Below, one piece after another: positions 21,361 to 34,741 of a stretch of 64,000 nt of DNA. The notes beneath the pieces are model-generated. The model did not search any database. It worked only from the letters and a program-made list of their open reading frames with translations, and had not been told where the DNA came from. Each line of letters begins with the position of its first letter. The first letter of the stretch is position 1. The translations under genes and the position numbers were made by a program. Source of the stretch: Artocarpus heterophyllus (Eukaryota; Streptophyta; Magnoliopsida; Rosales; Moraceae); the NCBI GenBank assembly GCA_025403435.1, contig CM046353.1:17447875-17511874 (forward strand), read 5' to 3'.

Positions 21361-21750
21361 CTAAAAATTCTCCACCAGGCAGAGACTAATCCTACAGTTC
21401 AAATTACTTAAATTGTACATGGGCCAATTATTTACGTGCCAAAATTCTCCACCAGGTAGAGAATAATCCTACAGCTCAAATTACTGAAATTGTACGTGGG
21501 CCAACTATTTACCCTCTGTTTGACATTGTGGTCACAAACTCAGTTATAAACAGTGTAAAGTTCTCACATGCTACAGTAACAATTTAAAAAATTGTTATAG
21601 TGTAAAGCTTTCACATGCTACAGTAAAAGTGGTTCCCACCACCGGTTCCCACCACCTTCCAAACACCCCCTTAACTTGCCAAAATTCTCCACCAGGTAGA
21701 GAATCATCCTACAGTTCAAATTACTTAAATTGGGCGTGGGCCAAGTGTTT
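21361..21750. repeat. Three ~75-bp direct repeats interrupted by a MITE
   Basis: Copies start at about 21362, 21439 and 21678. Each carries aaattctccaccaggyagag, then aatcctacag, then gtgggcca. Copies 1 and 2 are adjacent. Copies 2 and 3 are separated by the 159-bp MITE at 21512-21670. Confidence 0.75.
21512..21670. mobile_element. Tourist-like MITE with TTA target duplication
   Basis: It is 159 bp, flanked by TTA (21509-21511 and 21671-21673), with ends CCCTCTGTTTG and CCAAACACCCCC. The interior has the repeated motif cacatgctacagtaa. TTA duplication and GTTTG/CAAAC ends fit PIF/Harbinger-type MITEs. Related copies: 28071-28218, about 36435-36613, 62748-62913 and 63470-63632. Confidence 0.7.
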
Positions 21751-21952
21751 ACTTCAAAAATTATATCCAATCACGCCGAATTCCTCTTTCTACAAGGAAT
21801 TAAGGGGAAAAAAAAACCAAAAGAATCTATTCTTTTTGTTTGTTTGCATTTATTCACATGGTTGTGTTTCTCTTCACCGACTTCACTTCCAAAACCCAGG
21901 ACCTTCCCCAGCTTCCAAACATTCAAACATTGTTGATTGACTGTTTCTTTGA

Positions 21953-22430
21953 CCCTCTGTTTGATACAGTTGAAAAGGAGAAGGGAAGAAAATATTAAGG
22001 AGATTTTAAAATAAAAATTGATAAATTAAGATGTTTGGTGAGAAAAAAGATTGAATGGAAAGATAAATAAGGGGAAAAAACTACTGTATAGGTCCTTTCA
22101 TTTTTTTCCTTCTATAAGTAGACGGATTATTGTATAAAAAGAGTTATAATTATTCAAATAGGATAAAATTACATGATTATTTGTTCAAACTACACCAAAG
22201 AAAAAAATTTAAAATTTTAGATAAAATTATTTGAACAAAAAAATAATTACAATGATTATAATTTTTTTATCTTTTAGGTTTTACTTTTAATACCAAATAA
22301 ATAAAGATAAATTTATTTTTTTTCTTCTTTATTGTATCAAAGAACTAAAGGAGAAACTAAAATTTTTTCTTCCTTTTCAATTTTTTACCCTTTATAATTT
22401 TCTTTCCCTCCTACCAAACAAACAGAGGCT
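21953..22430. mobile_element. Putative MITE with CCTCTGTTTG terminal inverted repeats
   Basis: The left end CCTCTGTTTG and right end CAAACAGAGG are perfect inverted repeats enclosing about 480 AT-rich bases. A clean target duplication is not evident, so the exact borders are uncertain. Confidence 0.5.
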
Positions 22431-23762
22431 AAAATCAAGGCTTTCAATGAACGAAGACAAGTTACAGACGCCAAAACAACTGCAAATTCCAAATAAACGG
22501 ATAGAAAACAAACAAGAGGGGAAAATCAACAAATGTATTTTTCCATGGTGGTTCCCCATTTTGCATTTTCAAAAGGCCACACTCCCACATGCGTTTTGTA
22601 GGTTTGAGCTTTGATTTTTCTTTCTTCCATGGCTAATTCAATTGGCAAAAGGAAAAAAAAAATCAACAAATGAATTAAAAAAATACAGATTAGAGAAGAA
22701 CTTGTCCATAAACTTAACCAAAAAAATCAAATGAAACAAAAATAAAAAAAGAAATGAAATTCCAGCCAATATTTGCAAGGAGTGAAAATGGATTTTGAAT
22801 TATGGATTTTGGAGATTGATCATGAGATGCTTGACCCTTTTCGACTGGTTCAAAATGAAGGAGATGAGCAAAATCCTCGTGTAAAACCTCAGTTCCTTGA
22901 ACCTAATGGTGCCATGGGGATAGGGCCGCCCACGTAGAGGGCGCAAATCACATCGAGGATAGACCAGATCCAATGACGATGGATTCTCCGACAGCTGTAG
23001 AGGCTAGACGGAGAAGAGAAGGAGATCTAGGCATTTGATGAACTAGAAGAGTTTGGGGTTCAAAATTTGGTATTAGTTACGTATGGTCGGACTTCTTACA
23101 ATCTCGATACTTTTTAGGCTTTTTCTCTGTTAGACTAAAATCTATAGATCCTAGCAAAATTGTTGTAGAGCACTATATTTTTCCCATAAAAATAAGTGTA
23201 AATTGCTATGTTAATATTTAATCTTTTACAAAAATATAATTTTAGTCTCTAATTTTTTATTTTTGATTTATAATTTTTGATCTTTCATTTTAGTTACTGA
23301 TGAACCAATTTAATAGTTAAACTGTTAATTTTAAGGATCAATTCGTTATCCTTTTGATAACTTTGGGATTAGTTTGTCATCTTTTTGATAACTTTGGGAC
23401 CACTTTGTCACTCATTTTTGTCCAAATTTATAGTTTTACCGTTAAATTGGTCACCCAACAACTAAAATCAAAGGTTGAGACTGGTAAATCAAAAATAAAA
23501 ATTAATAATCAAATGTTCACTTTTATAAAAGATTAGAGACTGCAAGAACAATTCACCCTAAAAATAAAAAAATCATTGTTAGAGACGAGCCATAAGCAGC
23601 CATATATTGGAGGGAGGAATGTGTCGAACATGTAGGAGCCAGATCTTCATGTCTTCTTCAACAATTCCTCAAAGTATTCCAATCGAGTTGTGCTTTTTAA
23701 GACTTCTGATTTTATTCGGGTTATGAAAATATTGCAATAGGTTAGCTCAAACTTAATTACAA

Positions 23763-23803
<41 letters not shown>

Positions 23804-25887
23804 CACTTTAAGATAATGTATGTTATACATACATATATATATATATATATAATATACATTTTGTATAACCCCTCAATTTAGTTTCAGATATATTCTTCAA
23901 CATCAAAGCGTTTTCAAAAAAATAATAATAAAAAAAACCAAAGCAAAAATTTGTCTAAAATGTGGACAAAGTATTTGAGTTACTCCTGCTGCCTTGCTAG
24001 AAAACAAGTCTGTCAGAGTCTCTGAAAATCATTTCCTACCCTTACTAATTTTTTCATTAAAAATAAATAACATAAAATTATGTCGTAATATTTTTCAAGA
24101 ACTAATATATACACATTAAGAATATTACGCCATAAAAATATTCTACTGTTAGGGTTTGTCATAAAATGAGATTTTTACAAAAAAAAAAATACTTTTTACA
24201 TTTTTTTTTATTATGACATGATTTAGTTAAATCTAGTGTTTAAAAACATACACTAATAGTATCTTATCATAGTTTTTTTAAATTTTTTAAATATTTTTGT
24301 ATTTTTAGAATATAAAAAATCATTTTAATATTTTAGACAGTGTCACATTTATACTTTCAGATTTCAAAATTATACTTCATTCTTAATTTTTCTTTTCAAT
24401 CAATGCTCTCTCTTTAACTATAAAACAGATTTAAACTTCCTTAACAAACCAAAAAATAAAATAAAATAAAAATTACAAAATGTAAAAAATATTTAGGTAT
24501 TTTTCATAATCCAAATTAACCTTATAACAAAGAAAGCTAAAATGCATTATATAAATATTTAAATATAAAATGCCATAAAATATATTACATTAGTTCATGA
24601 GTACAAATAAGTAAACTAGTTTTTTAAAAGAATTAATATAAGAAAAATAAAAGAAAAAAATTTCAATGGGGGCATATATAAGAGTATTAAATTTCAATGG
24701 AGGCATGATTAAAAAGGTTATAAAAGTTTAAATGATTAACTTTTAATTTTTAAAAAGTGAGTGGAGGCGATAGCCTTCGCTAGACCTCAGTTACCTCTGC
24801 TAATGCCCATAACTAATTTTTAGAAGCCCATGCATTTTTTAAAGAATTTTCATAAACATAATCTTTTGGAACATTTTTCTTTGGAAGATTATAGTAAATT
24901 TATTATTTTTTAAAACTAGTTATAGTAAATAGCAGATTTTGAAAATATTTATAGTGAATAACAGATTTATGGTGTGAATAAATTATTTATGGTGAAAATA
25001 TTCTTATTTACACATTAAATATTCTTAGTCTTATTTATAATGAAAATAATTTTTATTTACATAGTAAATAAATTATTTCTATTGCAAATTTGCTACTTAC
25101 TATAAATATTTTTAAAATATGCTATTTACTTTTAAAAAGTTCAAATTAAATCTGTTACTTCACTCATTCTCCTTTATTTTCTATAAATTCCGCACATGAT
25201 TGAAAGAGGAAGAGATAGTTGAGAGAGTGTTAGAGCTTGTGTATTTGAATTGGTTGGAAGAAAAAAAGATTTAAACAACTCACACTAATTATTTTTAAGA
25301 AACAATATGAGAGATAGTGAAACACAACTTTTATTTATTTGTGGTATAATATGTATTTTCTCTCTTGAAATGATCAGAAGCCTGTATCTAAGATATTTGT
25401 TTTAATTTACCTCTCTCTATTGTTCCTAATATTTTGAAAAAAAAAAGGATTAATTACAAAATCTCTCTCAATTATAACCCTTATAACATTATGCTTATTG
25501 AATTTCAAAATATAATATTTGTTTCCTTAGGAACTTCAAAACGTAACATTTGTTTCCCCTGATCTATGAAATATTAACAAGAAAACTCCTTAAATTATGA
25601 TTTGGAGCATAAATAACTTAATATTGCTGAAATAACGAGATTTTTGAGTAGTTAAGTAAACCATTAGACTGTTAGCTTGCTCTGATGCAAGCACATTATT
25701 TTAAATTTTTTTTACAAGTTTTTTAGTTTATATTTTTAAGAATTAAAATTTTTAAATTAGTTTATATTATGTACCAAAACTTAATCATATACCAAGTTTT
25801 ATTAAAACTTAATCATATACCAAGTTTTATTAAAAGTTTAAGTAAAAGGAGGTTTTTTTTGTTAATATTTCATAGTTCAGGGGACGC
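22431..25887. other. Intergenic AT-rich DNA
   Basis: No gene is recognised. A (AT)n tract lies at about 23765-23800 with a second short one near 23833. A somewhat GC-richer piece at 22790-23060 could be a gene or transposon relic, but no domain is visible. Confidence 0.45.
23765..23800. repeat. (AT)n microsatellite
   Basis: A perfect dinucleotide run of about 18 units. Short open frames across it are artefacts. Confidence 0.9.
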
Positions 25888-27890
25888 ATGTTTGTTAGAC
25901 TAGGTGCCCTAATAATTAAATGATGTCATTATTTTAAGACATTTAATCAATAGAGAGTTTAATGTTTATTTGATATGTCAAATATGTCATTTTTATGTTC
26001 ATTTATGTTGAATGTATGAAAACAAATGAAAGTTTGAGACTGTCAATTTGAACCTTTAAGACCGTATATATGATGGATAGATTATGTAGAAGACATGAAT
26101 CTTAAAGTGATAGTCCAAATATAAAATGTCCACAATTGAAGGAATAAAATTGGGTGCTTTATTTGTGTTAAAATTGTTATATCGTCTACATCCCAAACAG
26201 GAGATGGCTTATCTTGGTGACTCTACGAGTAAAGACATTGGTATATTGTCATTGGTGATAATATGTTAGATTGAAACTAATGATGAATTGATTTAGTTAA
26301 TAATTCTATTTGAATAAATCAATTTACTTTAGACAATCATATGTGTAACATTTTGATCCTGAAATAAATCAAAGAATCCGTATTTTTGACTTGTGCTTTT
26401 TGACGTACCAAAGGGAGACATCTTGAATTAATTGATAGTATGCATACCGGTATGTTAGAGATATGACTTTTAAGTGACGTCGGCTCGTTATTCATAGATA
26501 TGGATTCCATAGCTCTTTTGTAGAGTTGATGATATCCTCTTATAGGCATTATCCTGTAATTGAAAACTAAAGCGTTCAACTATTTGAATATATATGTGGA
26601 ACCAAATGGTATACTATTCTTATTGATTATGAATAGTAAGTATTTTAGTGGTGAGATAATGGAATATAAGATAAATATAATCAGGAAGGTAAAACGTAAT
26701 TTACCCTTAAGCTAATTATGAATATTCTATGGGAATGTTACATATTATGATATGTCATAAACGATTAATTTATTGGAGTTTCATAATTTATATATAATTC
26801 AAGAATGCAATTCTATGCTTTTTAGTGGAATAGCTTTAGAGTTAATAATTATAATATATATATATGTTGGGGATGTACTCTTTTATAATTATAGGAGCTT
26901 GATTTATATATATCCATTGGGTTCTCTTTGCTAACTCACATATTTTCCTATAACGCTTCGGTGTGTTTTTCTGACATATTAGTAACTTATGTTATCATAT
27001 TAAGATTGGCTTAAATTTGTTTAATTGGATTTTTGTAATTCATGTTTAGTTTATTGATTGGATTAATTTTATAAATTAATTCAAAATAAACATGTTGAAT
27101 TATTTGAAAATATTTTATTCAAATATGGGATTATTTGTATATGACTATTTGAATAAGATAGCTTCTAAATTGAATTATTTGAATTAAAATTGAGACTTTA
27201 TGAAAGATACTAGGGTCAAATAAAGTAAGAATTATTCAATCGGTTCAAATGGTGGATCCATGATCTCAAAATCTAGGAAAACGTGTGACGGGGGCATGCC
27301 ACATCAATTCAGTCAACCGATCGTAGTGTACGGCAGCCAACCACACCTACTTGGTCAACAATCCATGTGACACACATTTTTGTGATGAGATTTCATTCTA
27401 ACTCAAATTTTAAATCCTAATCTGAGAAGAATGAGTCCCCATCCAACCATTGTAAATAGGAAATATTTTTCTATGGTTTTTCATTATTAAGCGAAGTCAC
27501 TTGAGAGGTTTCGAGAAAGATTTCTAGAGAGGCAAATTCTATTACTCTAGAGAATTGTTGTTTAGCATCTAGAATAGTAATTCTTGTTCTTCTCTTGTGA
27601 TTATAGGGAGAAGTTACCAAGAGGGGGAATTGAATGAATTATGCCTACTCGCACTTTGATCGTAATATAGACAATAGCAAAGAGAACCAGTTGGTTGAGG
27701 CTTTTCCGAATGCGATTCTCAGTAGTAGTTCTATCAAGCAATTTCTTGTCAAAAGTGCAGTTTTGATTTTATAATGTGTGAAAAGATCTATTATTAACTT
27801 ATCATATGTAGCATGTTTAACTCGTTTATAGAAAATAGTTTATTTTAAAAAATTTTAAATTCCGCTATGTACTCGTTTTCAAACAATGTT
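25888..27890 (+). mobile_element. Solo LTR of family B with ATGTT target duplication
   Basis: TGTTAGACTAGG begins at 25893 and CAAACA ends at 27885, flanked by perfect ATGTT repeats (25888-25892 and 27886-27890). The interior shares blocks with the 1283-2879 LTR (gactgtcaat, aacctttaag, gagaatagca-like and ggttgagg). There is no primer-binding site or interior, so it is the product of LTR-LTR recombination. It is considerably diverged from the first copy. Confidence 0.85.
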
Positions 27891-29080
27891 ACATTTTAAA
27901 GTTCATGGTCATAGTGTTACGAGGGCTACAGTTGAGAGAGAATTTTGTGATTAAGCATTTAGGGTTTTGGATTCTACTTTATTTTATTTCTTTAATAGAA
28001 GTACCCTTCTTGGATTGTTATTTACACGACGAAATTTTTGGAATGACCATAGTTCTTTTTTGACGTATTATATGGTGTTTGGGAATAGTTTGAAGCAATT
28101 TTATTTAAAATCACTGTTACGTTGTAACTCATTTCTTCCTTGATGGTGTAACATGTGAGAGCTTTATACTACAGTAACCAAAAAATTTTGGTTGAAAATG
28201 AGAATGCTAAACACTCTATTAGCCATTCTAAAATGGATTATTTTATTTTTTTGCTAGAAGGATTTTTATGTGATTTGGAAACTTGGAATTAATATTTTAA
28301 GTAATTTGTAAAAGTATTTTTACACTTTGGATGGATTTTTATGTAAATACCACAAAAAATTAATTTTATGTATTAAGATGACATTTTGTGAACATGGGTA
28401 AGGAATTCGAATTCTTCATTTTTAGGTGGAGACGAGTGTAGTTTACTGCTAGGTTATACTTGCAACTATAATTAAAATACATTTTGTTTTAAAGCATTAA
28501 TTATTACTTTGAAATTTGTAATTAAGAATTTGGGACCCAAATTCTTTATCTAATTTTTGGTGGCTTAAATAGTGTCCAACTAATTATATTTTTACATATA
28601 ATTAAATGAAAAGTATGCAAAAATCAATTGACATTATTTTAAATTTTTTAAATGATGTGTCACAAAAAGATTAGTTAGACACCATTTAAAACATTAAAAT
28701 TAGACAAAGTATTTAAATCCAAGAATTTGCATATGGAAATTAAATCCAAAAATCCCTAAAAAAAATTGAATCCAAAATTTTTTAAGCCATTGGGCATTGA
28801 CGGATTGTATTATTTTCAAACTATAGAACTACAGAACTAACTGATTCACCTTCATCGTACGCATTTCCAATTTGCCAATTAAGTATAGTTTTTTTTTTAA
28901 CGCGATTAATTACATAGGTATTTATGATTATAAATATTCATGCACATTTACTTGATTCGGCACTACATGTATAAGGGACAACATTCCAAAAAAAAAGATG
29001 AACTAATTATGAATTTATGATAGACATTTGCGAAAAAGAAAGGAAAAAGTAATTAAATTAACTGTTTTCCCCTCACCCTT
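27891..29080. other. AT-rich intergenic DNA containing a MITE
   Basis: No gene is seen apart from the MITE listed at 28071-28218. Confidence 0.5.
28071..28218. mobile_element. Tourist-like MITE with TTA target duplication
   Basis: It is 148 bp with ends TATGGTGTTTGGG and GCTAAACACTCTA, flanked by TTA at 28068-28070 and 28219-28221. The interior motif gtaacatgtgagagctttat is shared with other members in the window. Confidence 0.7.
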
Positions 29081-29084
29081 CCTC

Positions 29085-29760
29085 GAGAAGTGTGTGTTGG
29101 GGGTGTGCTTGAATAACGCCTAGAAACAGTGGTTAGGATGCACCGGTTAAGCTAATCGGCAAAAGTTGCCTCGACATCCTCGTACATCACACCACCTGAT
29201 CGGAACAAGGTCCCCTTGGATCATGGTCATCACCGACCAGGGTACGAGAAGAACCCTACCTTGGGTATACCGGACAATGTGCATGTCCCCTGCTCAAAAT
29301 TTGCCATGTCCTAAGTAGCGTGGTAGCGACCAAGCGGTACACAAGCTCACGTGGCGTCACCGTAGCCCTGGATGAGGCCAATCCCTTTGCCATAGGAATC
29401 GTGATGCTTGTTACCAACCGCTCTGACACCAACGTATGGAGCACTTAGGTTAAGGGTCAAACCCGCTTAACACCTGGTCCAAGTGGTGAACTATAAATGG
29501 GAGCATTTACTCTACCACCAAGATAAGTGGACTCTCTCTAACCTACCTTAAGCCTCTCTCTTGACTTAAGGGGTACTTGACTTGAGCGTCGGAGAGCCCT
29601 TGGCTGGCACCACATCGGTGTCCCCCTTTGATCTCTGAGGCGTTCCCTCTTCTTAAAGGGCTAACCAGTGAAGTTGAGGAGAGCAATATAAGATAGTCCT
29701 ACCACCATGTGCAACCGTACGTGGTGTTATCATCACCAGCGTGAGTTAAGTGGTTTTATG
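29085..29760 (+). repeat. GC-richer LTR-like fragment
   Basis: It stands out from its AT-rich neighbours in base composition. It contains a TATA-like box (tataaatgggagc, about 29491) followed by a CT-rich leader and the block ttgagcgtcggagagccctt, which resembles U5 regions of plant LTR elements. Clear TG...CA borders or a target duplication were not found, so the limits are approximate. Confidence 0.4.
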
Positions 29761-30775
29761 CTCCAGCGTATGCAATAAGAATTTCCACTAATTCATTCTC
29801 ACCCACGGAACATGGAAAGGAAAGCTAAAATATTATTTTTGACTCTAGTTCAAGAAAAGAGCATTTCTTACATTAAAAGAAAAAAAATATTTATAATAGA
29901 AGGACTCTCCTATAAAATATTACCCATAACATGTGGTGCATACTTTACTAACAAGGATGAAGCTACATTAGGCCGAGGACCACCCTGAGCCCAATTGTTC
30001 CTTCTAATTTTATCCTTTTAAAAAAAAAATATTTTCTCATTTTTTTTTATTTCTCACACCCCAAAAATCTTACAAATTGCATTGGGGAAGTAGAATTAAA
30101 AAAGTATTTCAATTATCTCAAATTATTACTTTGTAATGTATTTACATCTCAAACTCAATTAAAACCTAAAATAAATCAAAACCAATCTATATAGTACATC
30201 TATTTTTGGGCTCTAAGTTTTAAAAAGTAAATTAAATCCTTTTACATACTTAGTTTATTTAAAAAAAGAACAAAATATGTAAAATAGGGGCAAAAATAAA
30301 GATAAAAATTTTAAAATATAATCACGTTGTAATTGTTCAAAATTTTTATTCTATTACGCATTTAAAAAAAAAATTTTTTGGCTCCGCCTCTATCTGCTTT
30401 CGTTTTAACCATGGTTGTCTCCTCTACATACATAAGAACCTACATATGCAAATATACATATAATATTGCATCTAGCTGCCAATATTTTTGGATACTTGTT
30501 CTCAACACTGGTGATTTCCACTTTTTCTCCAGCAACATTGAACGCACATATATCCAAGAAGCTCGTGATACTCTTTGTCAAGGCCAAAAGGTCAAAAAAA
30601 TAATAGTAAAAACATTGGAGCAAATTAAAAAGAAAACTTTTAATTTAAAAAAAAAAAGAAAACAACTTGCTGAATATATTTTTATTTAGCAAACTTCGCT
30701 ATTCTAAAGATAGTTTTATAACGGTATAGCAACTAACGAATGTAGAATATCCTTTTTTTTTTTTTTTGTTCCTCA

Positions 30776-32603
30776 CGTAGCGGAAGTGTAAGAAAAAAAA
30801 AAAGATAGATTTTTAGAATCAAGTTGATTCAATTAGAATGTTGGATAATCCATTAATTCTCTATAAATTCTAGAAAATAGGTAGAATTGCAATTCGTTGG
30901 TTTACGCAGAATACCCAAAAACAAGACGCGAGTAATTTGTTGATTTGAAAGAATATCAAAGAACAAGTAAAATATGAAAAAACTCTTTGGAATTTTATTG
31001 AATAACTAAATAACTGAAAATAACAATATATGCTAACCTATTTATGGAAGTCTTAAAGCATAAAAAAAAAAAAAAGAGAACTAAAAAATAAGCTTAAATA
31101 ATCCTAAAATTCAGAATAAAAGCCTATCTGATAATAGGGAATAAAATTTAACATTTTGACTTTGAAAATAACTCAAAATATCTCTAAAATGGGGAACTAC
31201 CAAATCAGAGCTCCACTAGGGGCAGTCGATAGGCACAATGCTAGGGTGGTTGCCTGGCGGTGTCTTCTCTTGAAGGAATGCACGCTACATCAGACCTGCC
31301 AACCTGGAAAAGATTCGCACTTAAATCTTGAGCAGCTTGAAATGGTAGGGAAAAAGCAGAATATGCTTCACGAATTCGGGACGAACCTCCTTAGCAGCAA
31401 AAAATTTATGGAACTCATAGATGTGATCCTTTTCTAGATTAGGCAAAATAAAGTCCATCATGTCTAATTTAAGCGCAACTAGCTTAGGAATAACAGCATA
31501 GAAGGGGATGTCAGGAAGGAGACACGAAAAAAGAAAAGTATCTTCGTCAACCACCGAGTTGGAAGCCAAATCTAAATCTTCTTCTTCTTCTTTACTGTTG
31601 AGGTCGTCAAATAGTGAACCAAAATAATTATATTGGTCTTCTTCTTCTCCTGTGTCATTGCCAAAGGTTGGATCAAATTTAACTTTTTGATCATCTTGTT
31701 CTCCATCACTCTCATCGAAAATTTGACCACTAGCAACTTTATCACTATTGTCTTCGTCTCCATCAAAAAAATCCTCTTCATCACAGTTTTCATAGAGAAG
31801 TGGATCTTTGGTTTCTTCCTTGTCTTCAAAAATTTCCTCATCATCTACAAAATCATTGTCTTCATACTGCAGGGCAAGAGCATCAATCTTAACTGCTATA
31901 TCAACAAGTAGATCCTAGAACCGAGCAAGTTCTTCGGGATTGACGACGGGTAGGTGTGGCTGTGGCGACGACACGGGTAGCGGAGGCCGGTGGCGAGAGC
32001 ACGGATAAGGGCAGGCAAACAGTTGGGTCTACAGGACGACGACATGTGTAAAACTTGCGTAGGAACATTTGGCTGTGATACCAACTAATGTAGCAGAGGC
32101 ATAAGAAAAAAAACAGGTTCCTAGAATCCGTTGATTCAATTAGGTAGAATTGCAAAATAATCTGCTAATTCTCCATGAATACCTAGAAAATAGTTAGAAT
32201 TGCAATCCATTAATTCACATGGAATACCAATAAACAAGGCGCGAGTAATTTGTTGATTCGAAGAAATACCAAAGAACAAGCAAAATATGAGAAAACTTTC
32301 TCTACATTTTGTTGAATAACTGAATAATTGAAAATAACAATGTATGTTAACCTATTTATAGAAGTCTTAAAGCATAAAAATAAATAAAAAGAAACTAGAA
32401 AATAATCCTAAATAGTCCTAAAATTTGGAATAAAAGCCTATTTGATAATGAGAAACAAAATCTAATATTTTGAATTTAAAAATAATTCAAAATATCTCCA
32501 AAACGGGAAACTACCAAATTAGAGCTTGGCTAGGGGCGGTCAACTGGCACAAGGCTAGGGCGGTCGACTGATGGCGTTTTCTCCAAGAGGAATACGCGTT
32601 GCA
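30776..32603 (-). mobile_element. Minus-strand non-autonomous LTR element with an acidic ORF relic
   Basis: Two similar 514-515-bp LTRs lie at 30776-31289 and 32089-32603. Next to the right-hand LTR, ggctgtgataccaa (32071-32084) is the reverse complement of a primer-binding site for initiator tRNA-Met, which sets the orientation as minus. The roughly 780-bp interior has a reverse frame from about 31900 to 31370 rich in Asp and Glu (D/E clusters such as DEEIFEDKEE), reminiscent of acidic linkers in plant retroelement polyproteins. No enzyme domain is visible. The five flanking bases differ (CCTCA, TAAGT), so no target duplication is supported. Confidence 0.7.
31370..31900 (-). pseudogene. Acidic open-frame fragment inside the minus-strand LTR element
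   Basis: The reverse-strand frame reads through EDNDFVDDEEIFEDKEE and later SLFDDLNSKEEEEDLDLAS, then a hydrophobic stretch (PDIPFYAVIPKLVALKL). There is no in-frame ATG near its start. It is probably a residue of a retroelement polyprotein; I do not recognise a specific domain. Confidence 0.4.
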
Positions 32604-32821
32604 TAAGTTCTTTACCTTATGAAAGGATTTTTTTTTATTGCGTCTCAATCATCATTTTGATCAAGTATATATAATATATCTTTTTAGTGAATATAAACCT
32701 TTGTTCTTGATTAAACTAACGGTTTTAACTAATGAACACTGTAAAGTTGTAGATGGTGAAAAATTGTTAACTTTTACATGTTATAGTTTTTAAATCAATA
32801 TTATTTTAGTTAGACTTCTAT

Positions 32822-33622
32822 TTTAAAAATAGATATTCAAGAACGGGTCGGCCTGGCCCGACCCAGCCTGTTCTCCTTAGGCCCACACAGGCTGGGCCGA
32901 CCCAGCTCATGAATTTTGTAGGCCAGGTCAGCCCATATTAGAATTACCTTGGCCCAACCCATACCACGAGCCAATTTTACTTGGCCCGAGCCGTGCCACG
33001 CCGTGGGCCTTGAATGAGCATGCCCATTCAAGCCCATCTACAAGTTAGAATGGGTAGGTTTATTTTGGCTCATCGTGGGTTTAGGGGGGCCAGCTTATCT
33101 AAGCATGCAATTTTTTATTTTTGAATTTTTAAACAAGTTTACAAATATAAAAGTTTGAATAGTCAATAAAAATATGAAAAGATATATTTTATTTACGATT
33201 GCCTTATTAAAAATATTTCCAAGGAAAACCCAGTGGGACAAAACCTTGGTAAGAAAAAAAGAGTACAATTAGGATAATTATACATAAGATGTTTACACAA
33301 TTACTAAAAAAAAAATTATAAATGAAATTGGACCACAATAAGCCATTGGTAGGCTGGCCCATTATGAGTCTATATGGGCCTTACACGGGCCAGGATGGGC
33401 CGACCCATGATGGGCGTAAACGTGACGGCCCGACCTGGCCCAAGGCCGTTCCGGCTCATGGGCTGATATTTGTTGGCCTAGCCCAGCCTACAATATTTAT
33501 GGGCAAGGTCGTATTTTAAACAGTGACAGGTCGTGCCGATTTAACCCATCACTGTATCAAGAGAGGCCTGTGTTGATCTATAGGTCACAGGTCAAGTCTA
33601 TTGTTGCATCTCTATTTAAAAA
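32822..33622. mobile_element. hAT-like non-autonomous element with TTTAAAAA target duplication
   Basis: The element spans 32830-33614. Ends TAGATATTCAAGAA and (reverse complement) TAGAGATGCAACAA form imperfect inverted repeats. It is flanked by perfect 8-bp TTTAAAAA (32822-32829 and 33615-33622). Sub-terminal regions are rich in gggcc/ggccc motifs in opposite orientations (32840-33050 and 33350-33500). No transposase is present. Confidence 0.8.
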
Positions 33623-34703
33623 CACCTTTTATATTATGTTTTTTTTTATTATTTAAAATATATCATGATTGTTGCTCTCTTGATAATGATTGTCACTAAA
33701 GACAAAATACGGGGATGGCATATGACTAGATAGATAACAACGACACCGACTTGAAGTGAAACCCGGCTTGGCCGCTTTGGGGGTTTGTAGTCGAACACTA
33801 GAAGTTGGACTCCGCGAGGTGCCAGAGTCAAACCATGTAAATGTACAAAGCGAAGGCGTCACCACTATAGCAAGTACGTAATGTGCCCGCAACCGAACAC
33901 GTGCCTTAGTTCGCTTCACTCTCGCAGTAGGCGCGTGGAGAAGATGCCTGTAACTCATATCAAAGGCTCATGTTGACTTGGCGATTCTGATACGGCTTCT
34001 TTCTGCGCCGGTCGGCAGCGTGCTGAGAATTATTCGCTCTCCTCTCTTGGGTTTTTTGTTTTTTGTTTTTTATTTTTTTTTTGTTTTTTTGTTTTTTTGG
34101 TTTTGGTTTTGTTTTGTTTTGTGTTGGTTTGTTTGCTTTTTTTGTTTTGTTTTGTTTTGTTTTTTCTTAATTTCTATTCCATCCGCCTTTCTCCTTCTTA
34201 TTCTTCTTCTTTTATTTTTATTTATTACTTTTTCTGTTACTTTATGTCTTCGTCAATCTCTTTATTTGTTGACATTTTCAAAGGTACTACCAAGAAATTA
34301 ATTACTTACGGTTTTTTCTGATAAAATTACTCATTTACAGTTGCAGCCACTCGATTGGCCAGTCAAACTCAAACATATATATACATAAAATTAATTACAT
34401 AATTATATTTTTTTATTTTTTAAAATTTACAAATATGTAGATGTTTATTTAAATTCCACCTTAAGAATAAAAAAAAGGATAAAATAACAATTTTTTTTTA
34501 AAAGTTATGAAAAATATTTTATTAGGTTTAAAAACATAAAAAATCTTAAAATAAAACATCAAATTTACAAAAAAAAAATCATAGATTTTATGTATTTTTA
34601 AATGTTAAAATATTCAATTTCAAATGATACATTTATAGTTTTAAAAAATAAAAAGATAAATTAAAAAATAATTAAAATTATGAGTTATAATAATATAATT
34701 AAC

Positions 34704-34741
<38 letters not shown>

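Noticed and set aside
29085..29760. Possible Cassandra-type LTR with an embedded 5S rRNA
   Set aside because: I looked for 5S-like internal promoter text and did not find a convincing match.
33978..34321. Phe/Leu-rich open frames
   Set aside because: Produced by a T/G-rich low-complexity tract (ttttgttttg), not a membrane protein gene.
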